Shown in pieces: positions 61,481-64,000 of a stretch of DNA of 64,000 bases; position 1 is the first letter of the stretch, and every line of letters starts with the position of its first letter. The DNA is taken from positions 2,930,001-2,994,000 of the forward strand of contig NZ_JAHTBK010000001.1 in the NCBI RefSeq assembly GCF_020177575.1. The letters are read 5' to 3'. The translations under genes and the position numbers were made by a program. Origin of the DNA: Hasllibacter sp. MH4015. Lineage in GTDB: Bacteria > Pseudomonadota > Alphaproteobacteria > Rhodobacterales > Rhodobacteraceae. The notes under the pieces are model-generated. The model saw nothing but the letters and a program-made list of their open reading frames with translations. It was not told where the DNA came from and searched no databases.

Positions 61481-62239
61481 CTAGCCACCCTCGCCCGAGC
61501 CGTCAAGCGCCGCCTCGTCCACGACGACGCCGAGGATCGGGCCGATGGGAAAGCCAAGGTCGGACCGCCCGATTTCAGGCGCGTGCAGGCGCGAGACGCG
61601 GCCATCGAAATAAAGCGCGTTGGGCGTTTCCAGGTAATCCCGGAAGAACCGCGCGAAATGGTGGAAGTTCACGGCCTGGTCGGAGATGACCATCCACATC
61701 CGTCCGCCATCCGCCTCGATCCCCACACCGTTGCGGATGTTGAGGCTGTCGCTGTCGGGCAGGAAACGGGGATGCAAGTCGCCGTCGATCACCAGCATCG
61801 GCCCCGATTGGGTCGCGTGGGTGCATTCCGGCGGATTCTCCGCGAAGGCGCGGCTTTCGATCACCGCCGCGCCGTCCTCTCCCAGGCACAGCACGCCATT
61901 AGGCAGGAGGCCGAAATTTCCCGGCCCGTCGGAGGTGATGATGCGCATTTCCTGCTCCCCATCCTCCACGTAGAGCCCGACGGGGCTGCGATCCTCGTGG
62001 AACATGCCGGCATTCATTGCGATGCCAAGGCGCGCGCCCTGGGGCAGTTCATTCTCGACGCGGCTGAATGTGCCGTAAACCTCGCCCGCATCGTTGCGCA
62101 GGAACAGACGGACATTGGCCTGTGTAAGGTCGACCTCGCAGGCGGTAAACTCGGCGCCATCGAACAGCACGGTTTCGCATTGTGCGTCGCCCATCGTGGG
62201 GGCCATCATCGCGCCCAGGATGGTGAGCAGACGGATCAT
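61481..62239 (-). CDS. Phosphodiester glycosidase family (NAGPA-like) secreted protein
   Basis: 252 residues. Signal peptide (about 1-19, ending GDA), then [18 protein letters not shown] (about 74-91) and the conserved [11 protein letters not shown] and the terminal FDGRVSRL. Family members (DUF2233/NAGPA) cleave sugar phosphodiesters. Its ATG overlaps the rbfA stop (ATGA). Activity inferred from the family. Confidence 0.85.
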   Translation of the reverse strand: MIRLLTILGAMMAPTMGDAQCETVLFDGAEFTACEVDLTQANVRLFLRNDAGEVYGTFSRVENELPQGARLGIAMNAGMFHEDRSPVGLYVEDGEQEMRIITSDGPGNFGLLPNGVLCLGEDGAAVIESRAFAENPPECTHATQSGPMLVIDGDLHPRFLPDSDSLNIRNGVGIEADGGRMWMVISDQAVNFHHFARFFRDYLETPNALYFDGRVSRLHAPEIGRSDLGFPIGPILGVVVDEAALDGSGEGG

Positions 62240-62655
62240 TCCTGGTCCTCCCGCCGGTCCACCGCTTCCACGTCGCGGCGCACTTCGGCGCGGGACAGCA
62301 TTTCGCGGGTCTCATCCATCCGGTCGAACGTCTCGTCGATGACGAAGCGCAGGTCAGGGGCGTATTTCAGGGTCAGGTCCTTGCCAAGCGCGCGGCGCAA
62401 CTCGCCCTTGTTGCGTTTGAGCGCGTCGATGGCCGCATCGCGGTCCCCGCCGCCGAGCGGCATGACGTAGACGGTCGCGATCTTCAGATCGGGACTCGTG
62501 CGCACCTCGGCCACGGTGATCGACATCCCGTTGAGCGCGGGATCATGCACCTCGCCCCGCGACAGCACGCTCGACAGCGTGCGCCGGATCAATTCCCCGA
62601 CCCGCAACTGTCGCTGCGAGGGTCCGGGGCCGTCGTGATGTGAATTGCGTGCCAT
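62236..62655 (-). CDS. rbfA: 30S ribosome-binding factor RbfA
   Basis: 139 residues. [22 protein letters not shown] and the KH-like [20 protein letters not shown], ending in a basic/acidic tail. Assists 30S maturation and cold adaptation. GAGGAAAG before the ATG. The usual infB partner is not downstream here. Confidence 0.96.
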   Translation of the reverse strand: MARNSHHDGPGPSQRQLRVGELIRRTLSSVLSRGEVHDPALNGMSITVAEVRTSPDLKIATVYVMPLGGGDRDAAIDALKRNKGELRRALGKDLTLKYAPDLRFVIDETFDRMDETREMLSRAEVRRDVEAVDRREDQE

Positions 62656-62767
62656 GGCTCTTTCCTCAGGCCCCAGAGGTAGGCCATGCGCGCCCATCCC
62701 GCAAGCTGGCGCTTCCTTGTTCGGCGCGGTTCCGTTACGACCTGTCGCAGCGAGGACGGAGGTGAAG

Positions 62768-63577
62768 ATGAGCAATGTGGGCATAGCCGTGATGGGCGCA
62801 TCGGGCCGGATGGGCCGGATGCTGACTGAGACGATCAATGCCTCCGACAAGGCGCATCTCGTGGCTGTCACCGAACGGCCCGACCATGATTGGATCGGGT
62901 CCGACCTGGGTGAGGTTCTGGGCGGCGTCGCGTCGGGCGTGCCGGTCCTGGGCGACCCGCTGGAGGCCATTGTGAAGGCCCAGGCGGTCATCGACTTCAC
63001 CTCTCCAGCCGCCACAATCGCTCACGCGAAATTGACGGCGCAGGCGCGGGCCGTCCACGTGATCGGCACGACCGGCATGTCCGACGACGATATCGCGGCG
63101 CTCGATACCTGCGCGCGCCACGCCACCATCGTTCGGGCCGGCAACATGAGCCTTGGGGTCAACCTGCTCGTGCGGCTGGCGCAGGAGGTCGCCGCCGCGC
63201 TTGATGACGATTTCGACGTGGAGATCGTGGAGGCCCATCACCGCCACAAGGTCGACGCCCCATCGGGGACCGCCCTGATGCTGGGGGAGGCTGTTGCACA
63301 AGGGCGCGGCGTCGATCTGGGCGACGTCTCCGACCGGGGGCGCGACGGCATCACCGGCGCGCGGGAGCGGGGGCATATCGGCTTTTCCTCGATCCGGGGC
63401 GGCGACGTGGTGGGCGAACATGACGTGATTTTCGCCGCCGAAGGAGAGCGGATCGTGCTGCGCCATCTGGCGACCGATCGGGCGATCTTTTCGCGCGGCG
63501 CGCTGAAGGCCGCACTTTGGGGACAGGGTAAGCCGCCGGGCCATTACTCCATGATGTCGGTGCTTGGTCTGGCTTGA
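62768..63577 (+). CDS. dapB: 4-hydroxy-tetrahydrodipicolinate reductase
   Basis: 269 residues. Dinucleotide motif [14 protein letters not shown] at the N-terminus, catalytic [15 protein letters not shown] (about 158-172). Second DAP-pathway committed step, NAD(P)H-dependent, for lysine and peptidoglycan. ATG 62768 opens the fold directly. Divergent from rbfA. Confidence 0.97.
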   Translation: MSNVGIAVMGASGRMGRMLTETINASDKAHLVAVTERPDHDWIGSDLGEVLGGVASGVPVLGDPLEAIVKAQAVIDFTSPAATIAHAKLTAQARAVHVIGTTGMSDDDIAALDTCARHATIVRAGNMSLGVNLLVRLAQEVAAALDDDFDVEIVEAHHRHKVDAPSGTALMLGEAVAQGRGVDLGDVSDRGRDGITGARERGHIGFSSIRGGDVVGEHDVIFAAEGERIVLRHLATDRAIFSRGALKAALWGQGKPPGHYSMMSVLGLA

Positions 63578-63633
63578 AGCACGGGGGCACTGGCCTAACT
63601 TCTGGCGCGACCCAAACGGATCAGGAGCGCCCG

Positions 63634-63993
63634 ATGAAATCCCACCTCACCGCCCTTACCGCACTTGTCGTGAGCTTCGCACCCCTTCCCGCAATGGCAG
63701 ATCTTGAGCGTATCACCGACCGCGGCGCGTTCCTGTCTGCCGTCGAGGGCCGCGAATTGAGCCGCCTTGGCGTCAGCCTGCGTGTCTCACCGAACGGAAC
63801 CATCGCCGGACGTGCCCTGGGGCGCGACGTGACCGGGACGTGGTCGTGGGAGAACGGGATGTTCTGCCGGACGCTGGATGCGGGCGACCGCCAATTCGGG
63901 CGCAATTGCCAAGTGGTCAGCGTGGATGGCGGCAATATCCGGTTCCATGCCGATCAGGGCACCGGCGACATCGCGGATTTCCGGATCAGGTAA
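63634..63993 (+). CDS. Small hypothetical secreted protein
   Basis: 119 residues: signal peptide (about 1-22, ending MADL), then a beta-rich domain with two cysteines and GTIAGRALGRDVTGTWSWENGMFC. GGAG precedes the ATG. Downstream of dapB by 56 nt. Family not recognised by name, although such small domains are frequent in Rhodobacterales. Confidence 0.75.
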   Translation: MKSHLTALTALVVSFAPLPAMADLERITDRGAFLSAVEGRELSRLGVSLRVSPNGTIAGRALGRDVTGTWSWENGMFCRTLDAGDRQFGRNCQVVSVDGGNIRFHADQGTGDIADFRIR

Positions 63994-64000
63994 GGGCGCG

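Overview
The window is chromosomal DNA from a GC-rich alphaproteobacterium, most likely a marine Rhodobacterales (Roseobacter-type) species. The reasons are high GC with GC3-rich codons, the RpoE-ChrR pair, dinB with an N-terminal Cys4 ribbon, an rbfA-truB-rpsO-pnp neighbourhood, and many families typical of that order (DUF1365, DUF3775, DUF4329, DUF6958, N-formylglutamate amidohydrolase, FMN-binding glutamate-synthase-like protein). No phage, plasmid, IS or CRISPR locus is visible. The accessory content consists of small insertions between housekeeping genes.

Layout. 1-5.8 kb: msrP with the start of a secreted partner, a glutamate-synthase-like flavoprotein, two fasciclin proteins, an SDR and an M48 lipoprotein. 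5.9-11.4 kb: clpB, whose sigma32-type promoter lies inside the 3' end of the gene before it; then a small SRPBCC/unknown operon facing a YafY-like regulator across a perfect inverted repeat. 11.5-15.1 kb: pyrF, whose 3' end has received a free-standing GIY-YIG nuclease gene flanked by a 34-bp direct repeat of the pyrF tail; then an unknown gene with an NfeD/SPFH membrane pair. 15.2-22 kb: GNAT, dinB, N-formylglutamate amidohydrolase, tRNA-Val(GAC), rpmJ, and a pseudo-caspase/peptidoglycan-binding protein coupled to a DUF4329 protein.

22-34 kb is one long minus-strand operon-like block: a TTG-started acyl-CoA synthetase, livG, livH, livM, a periplasmic binding protein, livF, a Cys-rich protein and a PaaK-like CoA ligase. 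It looks like uptake of an organic acid or amino acid followed by CoA activation. Four small secreted proteins, partly tandem duplicates, sit between livG and livH. A divergent hybrid histidine kinase/OmpR-type regulator pair (34.2-36.8 kb) is the obvious candidate controller. 36.8-38.8 kb: DUF2383, a lysine-forming saccharopine-dehydrogenase-like enzyme, and DUF3775.

38.9-44.9 kb is a singlet-oxygen-type stress locus. SDR, MFS, DUF1365 and FAD oxidoreductase genes are transcribed away from rpoE-chrR, and both directions carry a TGATC(C/T)-N18-TA type ECF promoter. This ChrR keeps the four cupin-domain zinc ligands but lacks the two cysteines expected in its anti-sigma domain. 45-51.5 kb: pseudouridine synthase, aldehyde dehydrogenase, 1-Cys peroxiredoxin, L,D-transpeptidase, and a divergent Lrp/phhA pair.

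51.7-62.7 kb holds pnp, rpsO, truB and rbfA in their usual order but spread over 11 kb by accessory genes: polysaccharide deacetylase, fatty-acid-hydroxylase-type membrane enzyme, membrane-anchored RTX protein, a fluoroacetate-dehalogenase-like hydrolase, DUF1643 and a phosphodiester glycosidase. dapB and a small secreted protein close the window.
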